Origin: Bacteroidia bacterium
GTDB lineage: Bacteria > Bacteroidota > Bacteroidia > Bacteroidales > Prolixibacteraceae
DNA length: 35,459 nt
Assembly (NCBI GenBank): GCA_026391655.1
Contig: JAPLDR010000116.1
Location: 20,009 to 55,467, forward strand
Direction: 5' to 3'
Shown here: positions 1-10,180 of the stretch, piece by piece
How positions within the stretch are numbered: the first letter of the stretch is position 1
Layout: each line of letters starts with the position of its first letter
Translations under genes and position numbers: made by a program
The notes under the pieces: generated by a model
What the model was told of the DNA's origin: nothing
What the model saw: only the letters and a program-made list of their open reading frames with translations
Databases searched by the model: none

Positions 1-3000
1 AATGGGTACATGTTTGTCTGATACATTATCAGATACAGTATCGAAAACTCCAAGAAAGCTCACTTTTTTTCCTGCTTCGACTAACTGTCTGGCCATCTCA
101 TAAGCGATCTGTCCGCCCATCGAAAAGCCTGCCAGTGCATAAGAACCGCTGTTATCAATCTTTATTATCTCTGAATTATAATAAGCAGCTATTCCTTCAA
201 TCGTATCCAGTGGTTCATCTATTCCGTCAAGGCCTTTGGCCTGTAGTCCGAAGACAGGTTGATCAGGGTCGAGGCGAGCAACAATCGTGGTATAAAGTAA
301 AAGGTTCAATCCGGCACCATGAACGAGGTAAAGCGGTTTTTTATTTCCTTTTGATCTTATTGGAACCAGAGAACCCCAACTGATTGGTTTAACTTCTTTT
401 TCGAGAAGTTGTGCCATATCATGTATGTTGCTATGATCGAATAAGATAGCAAGGGGTAATCTTTTGCCAAGCTCTTTCTCAATTTTCACTATCAGCGTAA
501 CTGCAATCATGGAATGACCCCCAATTTCGAAAAAGTTTTCATCTATTCCAATGCGCTGAATTTTAAGTACATCCGACCAGATTTGCGCAAGTTTTTTTTC
601 CATTTCTGTTTTTGGTTCCTGATAGGCTTTTGCTTGTTGCGGTGCCGATTCAAGCGGAGATGGAAGTGCTTTGCGATCGATTTTGCCATTAGGTGTCAGC
701 GGAAACTGCTCTATAAAGACAAAGGAGGAGGGAACCATGTAATCGGGAATTTTGGTTTTGAGGAACTGACGGAGTTCCGCAACATCAATTTCCTGATCCT
801 CCTTCTTGATGATATAGGCGACCAGCTTTTTATCTCCGGGGTTATCCTCCCGTACAATAACTACATTGTTTTTGATTGTACCAAATTGAGCAGTGGCCGA
901 TTCAATTTCTCCAAGTTCAATCCTGAAGCCCCGTATTTTAACCTGTGAGTCAACCCTATTAAGAAATTCAATTTTCCCGGATTCTGTTTGCTGAACCAAA
1001 TCACCGGTACGATACATACGGGCACCGGGATTTTCCGAAAACGGATCGGGCAGAAACTTCTCCTTTGTCATGGCCGGGAGATTAAAATAACCTCTCGCCA
1101 GGCCATCCCCACCAATGAATAATTCTCCCGGATATCCGATTGGTACCGGCTGAAATTCAGTATTTAAGATATAAATAAATGTATTATCAATGGGTTTGCC
1201 AAGATTTACATAACCAATTTTGTCGTTTTCATCTATCTCAACTTTTTCTACGGTTGACCACACGGTCGTCTCCGTAGGACCGTACATATTCCATAATTCA
1301 CCGCACTTTTTAGTCAGATCATAAGCCAGTTCTTTTGGCATTGCTTCACCGCCACATAGTATTTTAAGTTTTTTTGATCCGATCCATTCGGCTGAATTCA
1401 ACATTCTGAATGTAACCGGAGTCGCCTGCAAAATGGTGGCTTGACTCTCTTCAATTTTTTGGATAAGTAAATCCGGGTTCATTGATGTTTCCTGGCTTGC
1501 AACAAAGATCGTGGCTCCATGAAGAATTGGAAGGTACATCTCGAGTCCGGCAATATCGAATGAGATTGTAGTAACTGCCAGCATTACATCTTGTGAAGTG
1601 ATACCGGGTTTTTTCGCCATGGATGCCAGAAAATTCACTAAAGAAAAGTGTTCGATCTGTACACCTTTAGGTTTACCTGTTGATCCTGAAGTATAGATCA
1701 GATAAGCTACAGTGTGTGGCGTGACAGAAAAACTGGTGTTCTCTCCTGAATAATCCTGGTAAGCTTCCACCTCCTCTATAAAAATGTTCTTTGTTTTAGT
1801 CTCAGGGAGGTTTTCAAGCAATTTCTTCTCAGTAAGCATAACAACAGGATTCCCATCCTCCAGAATCAGGGCGAGCCGGTCTTTTGGATAGATCGGATCC
1901 AGTGGTATATAGGTGCATCCTGCTTTTAATACTGCGAGCAAAGCGACTAATATATCGGTACTACGTTCCATACAGATGCTTACTAATGAACCTTCTATAG
2001 CACCTGAGTCATGCAGATAACGAGCCAGCTTATTAGCCTTTTCATTCAGTTGTTTGTAAGTGATTTTTTTCCGGTCATCGCTTATGGCAATAGATTCCGG
2101 GTTCTTTAATACCTGTTCTTCAAAAAGTTGATGAATACACTTCTCTTTGGGAAATTCAACAGTCGTTGCATTCCATTCTCCCAGTATGAGTTTCTTTTCA
2201 TTTTCAGTAAGTAACTGAATCTTCCTGATTTTTTGTTCCGGATCTTTCATGAGACTTTTTACAAGTTCAAGAAAATGTCCGGCCATGCGTTCAATACGGC
2301 TCCTTTTAAACAGATTGGTATTGTATTCAAGGACACAATTCAGGCTTTTTTTCGTTTCATAAATGTGTAACGAAAGATCAAACTGAGCAATATGTCGTCT
2401 TTTGTCAACCATCTCCATTGTTGAACCGCCAAGGGAAATTTCTTCATCAAACATGTCTAACAGGTTGAACATTACCTGAAAAAGAGGAGAACTATTCGAT
2501 GTCCTTGTGACTTTGAGCTCTTCTACAATGCGGTCAATTGGTAATATCTGATTGTCATAAGCAAGATAGAATTTCTTCATGCACATTTCATACAATTCCG
2601 GAAACGTCATATTGTCAAGCGGGGTGATACGTATCGGGAAATTATTGATCACCATTCCAACAAGCGATTCCTGTTCTTCATAAATTCTGCCGGCGATGGG
2701 AATACCAATCACAAACTCCTCCTGCGACGCATACCTGGAAATCAGTGCGTTAAAAACACTTAGCAATGTAACAAAAAGAGATCCATTGTGCTGCTGACTG
2801 AAGAATTGTAATTGTTTGGTTGTATTGATGTCTATGGTGAATTGAACCTCATCGCCATTATAGGTTTGATGTTGAGGACGTTGAAAATCCATCGGGAGCT
2901 GAAGTAATTCGGGCGCACCTTTTATTTCTTTGATCCAGAAATCAAGTTGCTTCCTGCATTCATCACCCTTTAACCATTCATTCTGCCAGATGGCAAAGTC

Positions 3001-6000
3001 CGGATAAGTAATTGACAATATAGGGAGTATCAATGGTTTCTGTTGCTTTAGCGCAGTATAAATCAGCCCCAGTTCATCAACCATTATCTTAACCGACCAT
3101 CCGTCGGTAATGGAATGGTGTATATTGAACAGCAATAACCATTCGGTTGGCGTGATTTTAAGCAGTTTGCAGATGAACAACGGACCTGTTTCCAGATCAA
3201 AAATATGCATCTCATTTTCAAAGGAATGTTTTTCTGTATAAAGTGCCTTTTCCTCTTCGGAGAAGTATTCAAGATTCTCGACCTTTAACTGGAATGGGTG
3301 GTATTCGAGCACTTTTTGGACAGGATCACTATCTGAAGTCTGAATAACTGTTCTTAGTGATATGTGTCTTTTTAGAAGTGTCTCAATGCTTTTCTCAAAA
3401 ATATCTACATCCAATTCCCCCTTGATACTATAATCAAATGGCATATTGTATGCTCTGCCTCCCGGTTCAAAATTTTCGACAAACCAAAGCCTCTTTTGAC
3501 CGGGCGAAAGGGGATAAACATTAGAACTGTTATCAAGATGTGGGATAGTTTGTGTTGAACCAGATACATCCATCAAGGGTTTTAGGTTCTCAAGTTCTTC
3601 AGCAATTTCCTGGATAGTTTGCTTTTTAAATAGCAAACGTATGGGTAAACGAATGTTAAAGACTTTGTTAATTCTGGTGATCAGCATGGCAGCAACGAGT
3701 GAATTGCCGCCCAGCTCAAAGAAATTATCTGTAATGCCTATGTTTTCGATTTTTAATACCTCAGTCCAGATAATTGTGAGCTCTTTTTCTTTTTCACTTA
3801 CTGGTGCAATATGTTTTGCAGATACCTGGCTTATTGATTCATCTGGTTTAGGTAAAACTTTCCGATCTACTTTTCCGTTGAGTGTGACCGGAAATTTATC
3901 CATTATTACGAAAGCAGCTGGTACCATGTAATCAGGTAGCTTTGCAGTGAGGAATTGCCGGAGTTCTGCTAAGTTAGGTTCTCCAATCTCTTTCAGAATG
4001 ATATAGGCAACCAGCTTTTTATCGCCAGGGATGTCTTCCCGTACAATTACAACATTGTCTTTGATTGTATCAAATTGAGCAATGGCAGATTCAATTTCTC
4101 CAAGTTCGATTCTGAAACCTCTGATTTTAACCTGCGAATCGACCCGATTGAGAAAAATCAGGTTCCCATCGCTGAAATACTGTACAAGGTCTCCTGTTTT
4201 GTAAATTCTTTCTTCCGGGTTGTTTCCAAAGGGATTTGGAATAAACCGTTCATTGGTCATATCCGGAAGATTGAGATATCCTGGCGAAACTCCATCTCCC
4301 CCAATATAAAGTTCGCCGGGTATGCCGATGGGAACCGGTATCAGTTTTTTGTTCAATACATACAAAGTCGTATTGTCGATCGGTCGGCCAATGGGGACAT
4401 AACCCTCTCCTGCCGCATCATTAAAAGTGAGATTCTTAACAACAGAATAAATGGCTGTTTCTGTTGGTCCATATCCGTTCCACATTTCCCGGCAACGCGG
4501 GAGCAGATCACGAACAAGTTCTTTTGAGAGCGCTTCTCCTCCGCATAGTATTTTCAGATCTTGCTTTCCTATCCATCCATGAATCATCAACATTTTAAAT
4601 GTCACCGGTGTCGCCTGGAATAGGGTTGCTCCACTTTTTTCAATTTTTTCAGCAAGTAATTCCATATCTGTGGCCGTTTCCTGGGTGGCAATCACCAATT
4701 TTGCCCCTTTGAAAAGCGGCATATACATTTCAAGTTCTGCAATATCGAACGAAATGGTTGTAACGGCCAAAATGATATCCTGAGAGGTAAAACGCAATAG
4801 TTTACTCATTGAATTAACCAGGTTAACAACAGCTCGTTGTGTAATCTGGACTCCTTTAGGTTTACCAGTCGATCCGGAAGTATAAAGGATATATGCGGGC
4901 TTCCGAAAATTTCCAAATGAAAGATTGTGTGAGGGTTCCTCACTGTAAACCGACCTGTCATCGATGAAGATAACCTTACCAGTAGTCTCAGGTGTTGAAT
5001 CGATCAATGATCTCTGTGTTAGGATGATGACTGGTCTGGCATCATCAACAATCAGGAACAAACGTGCTTTGGGGTATATTGGATCAAGTGGCAGGTAGGT
5101 GGCGCCTGTTTTTGAAATGGCGAGTAATCCCGTGATCATATCCAGTCCACGTTCCACAAAAAGGGCGACAGATTGATCCTCGCAAGCGCCCTGACCGGCC
5201 AGATAACTTGCCAGCCGGTTCGCTGATGAATTCAATTCAGCATAAGTGATCTGTTCGCTTTCGTAAACTACGGCAATCGCATCGGGTGTTTTTTTCACCT
5301 GCTCCTCAAACAGTTGATGAATACATTTGTCTTTTGGATAATCTATTTTAGTATCATTCCATTCAATCAGAATTTGATTTTTTTCATGTTCAGTAATTAG
5401 TGGCAGTTTTAGAACCGGTAAATTTATATTTTCAGTGATGGCAGTCAGGATGGTCTTAAAATGACCACCAAACCTTTCTATGGTCTCCTGAGCAAATAGA
5501 TTTTTATTGTATTTGACGATACATTCAAGAGATTCGTCTTCTTTTTTAATTTGCAATGCAAGATCGAATCCGGTTTTTTTCCCATCTTCATCCGACATCT
5601 TCAAATTGTCATCCGAATGGTCTGATAATTCTTGTAATTCAGTTTGGAATTCAAAAAGGACATTAAAAAGATCTGACGGGTTTACGGTCTCTACGCCCAT
5701 TACTTTCTTAATCAGTTGTTCATCAAAAGCTTCGTGGTTTTCAAGTGCTGCATTAACTTTACTTTTGATAATTCCTAAAGTTTCAGCAAAAGATGAATCA
5801 TCCTTAAACAAGAACCTTATAGGTAACTTATCAGACAAACTATCTGTTTTTGAACAGAAATCATCGCTCTTCAGTTTTCTAAATGGAACACCGACAACAA
5901 AATCATCCTGAGCGGAATATCTGAATAGAAGTACACCAAAAACCGTCAGTAAAGTTGCCCGCATATCTGAATCCCGGGCTTTTTCAATAGCTGCTAGCTT

Positions 6001-6168
6001 GTTCATCAACTTCAGTTCAATAGAAAAATGATATTCTTCTCCGATAAATTTCTGATTTTGTGATCGGCTGAAATCAGTTGGAATCTGAATCATCCCGGGG
6101 GCATTGGTTAACTCATTTTTCCAATATTCCCTTTGATTTATTAGGTCTGAAGAATGTTGATTTGTCAT
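1..6168 (-). CDS. Two-module nonribosomal peptide synthetase (partial; half C-A-T-C-A-T-TE)
   Basis: An open frame of 2056 codons runs from an ATG at 6168 (in-frame TAA just upstream) off the left edge, so the C-terminus is missing. Domains by residue: C-terminal half of a condensation domain, about 1-225, with no HHxxxDG; A1 about 265-760; carrier 1 with FELGGNS, Ser823; a complete condensation domain about 870-1310 with HHSITDG at 1017-1023; A2 about 1330-1820; carrier 2 with FEIGGHS, Ser1886; type I thioesterase with GFSMGG, Ser2016. Aligned by hand to GrsA, the A-domain pockets read DILQLGGIYK and DILQLGMVWK, close to published glycine-type codes. The enzyme should build a short peptide and release it by the thioesterase. 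It is the last visible gene of the polysaccharide locus, 183 bp after the FkbM gene. The family is certain; substrates and product are inferred. Confidence 0.95.
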   Translation of the reverse strand, partial: MTNQHSSDLINQREYWKNELTNAPGMIQIPTDFSRSQNQKFIGEEYHFSIELKLMNKLAAIEKARDSDMRATLLTVFGVLLFRYSAQDDFVVGVPFRKLKSDDFCSKTDSLSDKLPIRFLFKDDSSFAETLGIIKSKVNAALENHEAFDEQLIKKVMGVETVNPSDLFNVLFEFQTELQELSDHSDDNLKMSDEDGKKTGFDLALQIKKEDESLECIVKYNKNLFAQETIERFGGHFKTILTAITENINLPVLKLPLITEHEKNQILIEWNDTKIDYPKDKCIHQLFEEQVKKTPDAIAVVYESEQITYAELNSSANRLASYLAGQGACEDQSVALFVERGLDMITGLLAISKTGATYLPLDPIYPKARLFLIVDDARPVIILTQRSLIDSTPETTGKVIFIDDRSVYSEEPSHNLSFGNFRKPAYILYTSGSTGKPKGVQITQRAVVNLVNSMSKLLRFTSQDIILAVTTISFDIAELEMYMPLFKGAKLVIATQETATDMELLAEKIEKSGATLFQATPVTFKMLMIHGWIGKQDLKILCGGEALSKELVRDLLPRCREMWNGYGPTETAIYSVVKNLTFNDAAGEGYVPIGRPIDNTTLYVLNKKLIPVPIGIPGELYIGGDGVSPGYLNLPDMTNERFIPNPFGNNPEERIYKTGDLVQYFSDGNLIFLNRVDSQVKIRGFRIELGEIESAIAQFDTIKDNVVIVREDIPGDKKLVAYIILKEIGEPNLAELRQFLTAKLPDYMVPAAFVIMDKFPVTLNGKVDRKVLPKPDESISQVSAKHIAPVSEKEKELTIIWTEVLKIENIGITDNFFELGGNSLVAAMLITRINKVFNIRLPIRLLFKKQTIQEIAEELENLKPLMDVSGSTQTIPHLDNSSNVYPLSPGQKRLWFVENFEPGGRAYNMPFDYSIKGELDVDIFEKSIETLLKRHISLRTVIQTSDSDPVQKVLEYHPFQLKVENLEYFSEEEKALYTEKHSFENEMHIFDLETGPLFICKLLKITPTEWLLLFNIHHSITDGWSVKIMVDELGLIYTALKQQKPLILPILSITYPDFAIWQNEWLKGDECRKQLDFWIKEIKGAPELLQLPMDFQRPQHQTYNGDEVQFTIDINTTKQLQFFSQQHNGSLFVTLLSVFNALISRYASQEEFVIGIPIAGRIYEEQESLVGMVINNFPIRITPLDNMTFPELYEMCMKKFYLAYDNQILPIDRIVEELKVTRTSNSSPLFQVMFNLLDMFDEEISLGGSTMEMVDKRRHIAQFDLSLHIYETKKSLNCVLEYNTNLFKRSRIERMAGHFLELVKSLMKDPEQKIRKIQLLTENEKKLILGEWNATTVEFPKEKCIHQLFEEQVLKNPESIAISDDRKKITYKQLNEKANKLARYLHDSGAIEGSLVSICMERSTDILVALLAVLKAGCTYIPLDPIYPKDRLALILEDGNPVVMLTEKKLLENLPETKTKNIFIEEVEAYQDYSGENTSFSVTPHTVAYLIYTSGSTGKPKGVQIEHFSLVNFLASMAKKPGITSQDVMLAVTTISFDIAGLEMYLPILHGATIFVASQETSMNPDLLIQKIEESQATILQATPVTFRMLNSAEWIGSKKLKILCGGEAMPKELAYDLTKKCGELWNMYGPTETTVWSTVEKVEIDENDKIGYVNLGKPIDNTFIYILNTEFQPVPIGYPGELFIGGDGLARGYFNLPAMTKEKFLPDPFSENPGARMYRTGDLVQQTESGKIEFLNRVDSQVKIRGFRIELGEIESATAQFGTIKNNVVIVREDNPGDKKLVAYIIKKEDQEIDVAELRQFLKTKIPDYMVPSSFVFIEQFPLTPNGKIDRKALPSPLESAPQQAKAYQEPKTEMEKKLAQIWSDVLKIQRIGIDENFFEIGGHSMIAVTLIVKIEKELGKRLPLAILFDHSNIHDMAQLLEKEVKPISWGSLVPIRSKGNKKPLYLVHGAGLNLLLYTTIVARLDPDQPVFGLQAKGLDGIDEPLDTIEGIAAYYNSEIIKIDNSGSYALAGFSMGGQIAYEMARQLVEAGKKVSFLGVFDTVSDNVSDKHVPI
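811..970. repeat. Module repeat in the NRPS, copy in A2 (partner near 4000-4160)
   Basis: This stretch encodes the end of A2, around VDSQVKIRGFRIELGEIESA and the following NVVIVRED segment. It is highly similar in nucleotide sequence to about 4000-4160 in A1, clearly more so than the N-terminal parts of the two A domains. This is the usual region of homology between NRPS modules and may reflect duplication or recombination. Confidence 0.6.
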
Positions 6169-6351
6169 ATCGTTTTATTTAATTCCAACTTTATCGTAAC
6201 AATTAATAATTCAATTTGTTGAGATTAGAAAATTTTACTGGCATATATATTGTATTTGTCCCACAGCCAACATAGGCATAAAATACAATTAAAAGCAGCG
6301 TCCGGAATATTACTGGTTCAACATACTTAGGTTTTGAAAACTAGATGATTA

Positions 6352-7182
6352 CTACTTTATCTTTTTTGCGAAAATATTAAACTCATCAACTACTCCGAAT
6401 TCGAATGAAGCAATTTTATTCAAAGTATCCTTAATCGGATATTGACCAGTATGCTTATCTTCCATAATGAAAGTGATATTGGGATATTGCCGGATAAAGT
6501 TGCTTGCGCCATGAATAGCTTCTACTTCCATTCCTTCTAAATCGAGTTTTAAAAGAATATTATCTTTAATGCTGATTTTCAATTCCGGAAGTAGTGAATC
6601 GAATGTGCGAATTTCGGCCATGCAATCTGCCAATTCCATAGCATTTGCGATATGTGATGCACCAGTGTTCACAGGGTTAAAAATGAATTTAGCCTTGAAA
6701 TTGTGATCCCCCAGACCTATTGGAAAGGCTTTAACTTTTGATTTTAAATTGTTTAAGTCAAGATTTTTCATAAGTACATCGAAATTTTTTAGTACCGGTT
6801 CGAAGGCAATACATCGAATATCGAAGCGCGAAAGTAGAATACTGTAATCGCCAATACATGCACCTCCATCGATAAAAACCGAATATTCATTTTTGTGTTC
6901 GAGTAAATACTTCTTAACACCCCATTCATAGTGGAAATTGGCGAATTGAAAGTCATTGGTGTTTTTTCGACAAAAGATTTTGCCAAGTGATGTTTTTATG
7001 ATCCTGTCTTTTTTGTGTGATTTTTTGAAAATCAGGTAGTTTACTGAAGCATAAACTGACAGAAAGTCTCCGTATTTCATGTATTCATAAAAATACCATA
7101 AATAGGTCTTGAGTTTTGTTAACATTTTGAAGTGTATTATGTTTATAATTATATTAAATGTTCTCAGGTAAGACGCTCCCAA
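6352..7182 (-). CDS. FkbM-family SAM-dependent methyltransferase
   Basis: The 276-residue protein has the SAM-binding motif [13 protein letters not shown] (about residues 102-114), the AFEPV strand (126-130) and the [13 protein letters not shown] segment typical of FkbM methyltransferases. These enzymes usually methylate hydroxyl groups on sugars or secondary metabolites. The listed start overlaps the upstream acetyltransferase by 19 bp. An internal ATG at 7125 (MLTKLKTYL) would remove the overlap and is at least as likely. It lies between the polysaccharide genes and the NRPS, so either the glycan or the peptide could be its substrate; the sequence does not decide. Confidence 0.85.
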   Translation of the reverse strand: MGASYLRTFNIIINIIHFKMLTKLKTYLWYFYEYMKYGDFLSVYASVNYLIFKKSHKKDRIIKTSLGKIFCRKNTNDFQFANFHYEWGVKKYLLEHKNEYSVFIDGGACIGDYSILLSRFDIRCIAFEPVLKNFDVLMKNLDLNNLKSKVKAFPIGLGDHNFKAKFIFNPVNTGASHIANAMELADCMAEIRTFDSLLPELKISIKDNILLKLDLEGMEVEAIHGASNFIRQYPNITFIMEDKHTGQYPIKDTLNKIASFEFGVVDEFNIFAKKIK

Positions 7183-7781
7183 ACACGAGTTTGCGGGTTG
7201 TATTGCTTGATTACTTTTGCTGGATTTCCAACAACGACCGAATAAGCCGGGACATTTTTTGTAACTACTGAACCTGCAGCTACAACGGCATGTTTTCCGA
7301 TGGTAACTCCTGCCAATACAACAGAATTAGCACCAATCCATACTTCATCTTCCAGAATGATTTTTTTCTTTGTTACTGGTTGATTATGTGGTGGGATAGT
7401 GATATCCTCATAGCCGTGGTTTAGTCCCGACATTACGATGTTTTGGGCAAGGATTACATCATTGCCAATAGTGACAGGGCCAATCAAAACGTTATTCATT
7501 CCAATTCGTGAACGTTGACCGATCAGAATATCACCCACTCCATTGTTTATGGTGCAAAAATCTTCGATGGTAGAGTTATCCCCCAAAACGAAATTATTGA
7601 ATGGCATCACATCAATCCGACTATTCCGGCAGATTCTTGCATTCTTACCCTTTTTGTGTATAAACGGATTTAAAAACAATTTTACCCAAAGCCTTGGTCT
7701 TGACTGGTTTTTAGGCATCATAGCATTTAAAACCAACTGTTTAAGCTTAGGATTTGCTTTAATTTTTTCAACAATGTTCAT
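7164..7781 (-). CDS. Left-handed beta-helix (hexapeptide) O-acetyltransferase
   Basis: This 205-residue protein carries hexapeptide repeats from about residue 65 to 190, for example [23 protein letters not shown] and [25 protein letters not shown], ending in the usual VVGNPAKV. His122 in SGLNHGYED fits the catalytic histidine of the WbbJ/maltose O-acetyltransferase group. The family uses acetyl-CoA to acetylate sugar hydroxyls in the cytoplasm. Start codon is 10 bp after the upstream GT4 stop, so it is very probably co-transcribed with it and likely modifies the repeat unit. Confidence 0.88.
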   Translation of the reverse strand: MNIVEKIKANPKLKQLVLNAMMPKNQSRPRLWVKLFLNPFIHKKGKNARICRNSRIDVMPFNNFVLGDNSTIEDFCTINNGVGDILIGQRSRIGMNNVLIGPVTIGNDVILAQNIVMSGLNHGYEDITIPPHNQPVTKKKIILEDEVWIGANSVVLAGVTIGKHAVVAAGSVVTKNVPAYSVVVGNPAKVIKQYNPQTRVWERLT

Positions 7782-7791
7782 TGTTTAGTTT

Positions 7792-8994
7792 TTAAAGTTT
7801 TGACAATTTTGCTGTTTCGATAGCCTTGAAAATTTCAAGGACATTGTTTTCCCATGTATGTTGGCATGCAAATTCTTTTCTTTTCCGGCGAATTTGTTCA
7901 TTATCTTCCTGAAAAGCCTTTTCGATGAATGTAATATATTCTTCTTGGTTTTCAGCAAGATAGGTGTAATCGGTAAAAACACTCATCGCTTCTGTTTTGG
8001 TAGCGACAGTTGGTTTCCCCATAGCCAGGTACTCATCAATTTTTCGCGGGTAATTACCGATTGTTACCGGACTAAGAACCTGAGGATTAATAGCCACATC
8101 GAATTGATTGAGGTAGGAGGGGAGTTCATTCCCCGTTTTATTACCCAAAAAATAAACGTTTTTAAACTGATGTAATTTGCTCGAAATAAAGGTATCATCC
8201 TCCGGACCTACGAGTACGAGACTCCATTTGGGGCGACTTTCAGCAATGTGCTCAAGAACTTTGATATCAAGCCGAAGCGATAACAATGCACCGATGTAGC
8301 CAATGATGGGTTTTGGAATATTTTGAATATCGGATGGAACATAAGTTACTAATTTAGTGTCGAATAAACTTACATCGCAGCCTTGCCCGACATAAAATGA
8401 ATTAGGATTAAATTTTTTTGCCAGAGCGGCCAGATAAGTTGAATTGGCAACCACGAGGTCGGCTTTTTTCATATGTTGAGCCTCAATTCGTACACCTTGT
8501 TTCTTCCAGTAATCAACGGCAATCAAATTGTCGCGTGTGTAATAAATGTAAGTTTCAGGTTTAAGAAGTTCTTTCAAATAATAGCTTCGGAACATGTCGC
8601 TGTCATTGAAAATGATAAAGTTTTTAAAACCAAGTTTCTCGATGGCCCACGATATTTGTTTTGCAAATCGCCGGTTGTTTATTTTATTCAACCAGTCGAA
8701 CAATTTTGGTGATTTTATCCAACTAATTGATTCAATAATATTTGCAGGATAAAGATTCCAGAAGTTTTTGGAGATATCTACGAGTTCAGGCTTTCCGCTT
8801 TTTACGATTTTAATCCGTTTTTTGATTTTTTCAAGTTTTCGAAGCCGGAACATTGAAATTCGGTCCAATGGCGAATTCACATAAAGAACCCTGTTATTTA
8901 TGGCAAATTCTTCAGCAATATTTTTGCAGTTACTCCCAATTTCAATATCCCAGGCCTGAATCCCAATCACAATTATGTCGCGATTTTTTATCAT
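7792..8994 (-). CDS. GT4-type glycosyltransferase
   Basis: This 400-residue protein has the two-lobed pattern of GT-B enzymes. The N-terminal part starts RDIIVIGIQAWD. The C-terminal lobe contains IGYIGALLSLRLD (about 230-245), WSLVLVGPED, and the nucleotide-sugar site NYPRKIDEYLAMGKPTVAT (about 325-343), in which the usual E-x7-E is modified. It resembles the TuaH-like group of teichuronic/exopolysaccharide transferases. It probably adds one sugar to the lipid-linked repeat unit on the cytoplasmic side. Spacing of 16 bp from the upstream GT4 supports an operon. Donor and acceptor cannot be read from sequence. Confidence 0.85.
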   Translation of the reverse strand: MIKNRDIIVIGIQAWDIEIGSNCKNIAEEFAINNRVLYVNSPLDRISMFRLRKLEKIKKRIKIVKSGKPELVDISKNFWNLYPANIIESISWIKSPKLFDWLNKINNRRFAKQISWAIEKLGFKNFIIFNDSDMFRSYYLKELLKPETYIYYTRDNLIAVDYWKKQGVRIEAQHMKKADLVVANSTYLAALAKKFNPNSFYVGQGCDVSLFDTKLVTYVPSDIQNIPKPIIGYIGALLSLRLDIKVLEHIAESRPKWSLVLVGPEDDTFISSKLHQFKNVYFLGNKTGNELPSYLNQFDVAINPQVLSPVTIGNYPRKIDEYLAMGKPTVATKTEAMSVFTDYTYLAENQEEYITFIEKAFQEDNEQIRRKRKEFACQHTWENNVLEIFKAIETAKLSKL

Positions 8995-9010
8995 AGTTAT
9001 TGAAATTCAA

Positions 9011-10168
9011 TTATTTAGAAGTAGATATATCGATTTGTTTATAAATTTCAAGAACATCTTTAGCCATCGCTTTCCACGAAAATTTTGCCGACTGTTGTAA
9101 TCCTCTTTCAATTAACTGTTTTTTAAGTGCTTGATCGTTTGTAATTTGAATGAGGGCATAGGTAATCTGTTCAGGTTTAAACGGATCAATAATCAATGCC
9201 GCATTTCCGGCAATTTCGGGCATTGATGAGGTATTGGAAGTGATTACTGGCACTCCACAAGCCATTGCCTCAAGCATTGGAATTCCAAAACTTTCACGCA
9301 ATGAAGGATACAGAAAAACTTCGCACTGGCAATAAATCGAAGGCAGATCGGTATTTACTACATATCCGGTAAGTACAATACGATCGATCAGCGCTTTATC
9401 GCCAATTTCAGCAAGCAATTTTTCGAGTTCACTCAGGTCGTAATCCAGCATGACTAACTTGTAATCAGAGCCTGTTTGTTTGATATAATCAGAGAAGGAT
9501 TTTAATGTGCCTTTTGTATTTTTTTTAGGATCGGTATTGCCAAGGAAAAAAAAGAAATTATCCGGAAGGTTATACTTGGCTTTAACACGTAGTAACTCAG
9601 TTTTATGAGTAATCGGTTTAAAATACTCACTCACTCCGTTATATACGGCAGTTAATCGATTATCTCCTTCTATTCCAAAGAATTGTCCAATCCTGTTTTT
9701 CTCGAAATGGGAAACAGTGATTATTTTTTTGCTCTTTTTGACAATCTTTGGAACAAACATCTTGCGGTAGACGTTTCCAAATTTTTGATACAAACTGCCG
9801 GTTCCCTTTAATATCTTAAAATAGCTGCTCTCCATGTAAATAATATCATGAAGCGTAACCACGAGTGGTATTGAGGTGAAAATTGGAGCCGTATTGCTTG
9901 TACAGTGAAGAAGCTGGCAACCCGCTTTTTTTGCAGCACGTGGCAAGGAAATCTGTTCCCAAAAGGGATAGTAACCACCTCTAAGTTTTACGATCCTAAA
10001 ATTGGCCGACTCTTTGATAACTGTATCGTCCACATCCGGTTTTACGAAGATAAGATATTCATTTTCAGTATCAATGGATTGAAGATTGCGAATTAATTCC
10101 AGCGCCACCATGTCCATTCCATGTTTTTTCTTTCGAAATATGCGTTGTGCCTCAATACCTATTTTCAT
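9011..10168 (-). CDS. GT4 glycosyltransferase
   Basis: The 385-residue protein has the standard GT4 features: FFLGNTDPKKNT (about 207-218), which matches the GxxDPRKN donor-binding loop, and the ESFGIPMLEAMACGVPVI block with Glu292 and Glu300 of the E-x7-E motif, followed by SSMPEIAGNAALIIDP. The family includes mannosyl-, rhamnosyl- and glucosyltransferases using nucleotide sugars with retention of configuration. The gene is 12 bp downstream of the broken GT2 and 16 bp upstream of the next GT4, in the same operon. It probably extends the repeat unit; donor unknown. Confidence 0.92.
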   Translation of the reverse strand: MKIGIEAQRIFRKKKHGMDMVALELIRNLQSIDTENEYLIFVKPDVDDTVIKESANFRIVKLRGGYYPFWEQISLPRAAKKAGCQLLHCTSNTAPIFTSIPLVVTLHDIIYMESSYFKILKGTGSLYQKFGNVYRKMFVPKIVKKSKKIITVSHFEKNRIGQFFGIEGDNRLTAVYNGVSEYFKPITHKTELLRVKAKYNLPDNFFFFLGNTDPKKNTKGTLKSFSDYIKQTGSDYKLVMLDYDLSELEKLLAEIGDKALIDRIVLTGYVVNTDLPSIYCQCEVFLYPSLRESFGIPMLEAMACGVPVITSNTSSMPEIAGNAALIIDPFKPEQITYALIQITNDQALKKQLIERGLQQSAKFSWKAMAKDVLEIYKQIDISTSK

Positions 10169-10180
10169 CAGTTTATAATA

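Noticed and set aside
514-948. Plus-strand 144-codon frame
   Set aside because: It lies entirely antisense to the NRPS A2 domain. A similar frame recurs at 4075-4527 only because the two A domains are homologous.
4075-4527. Plus-strand 150-codon frame
   Set aside because: Antisense to A1 of the NRPS, whose motifs are intact in the minus frame; it has no recognisable protein features.
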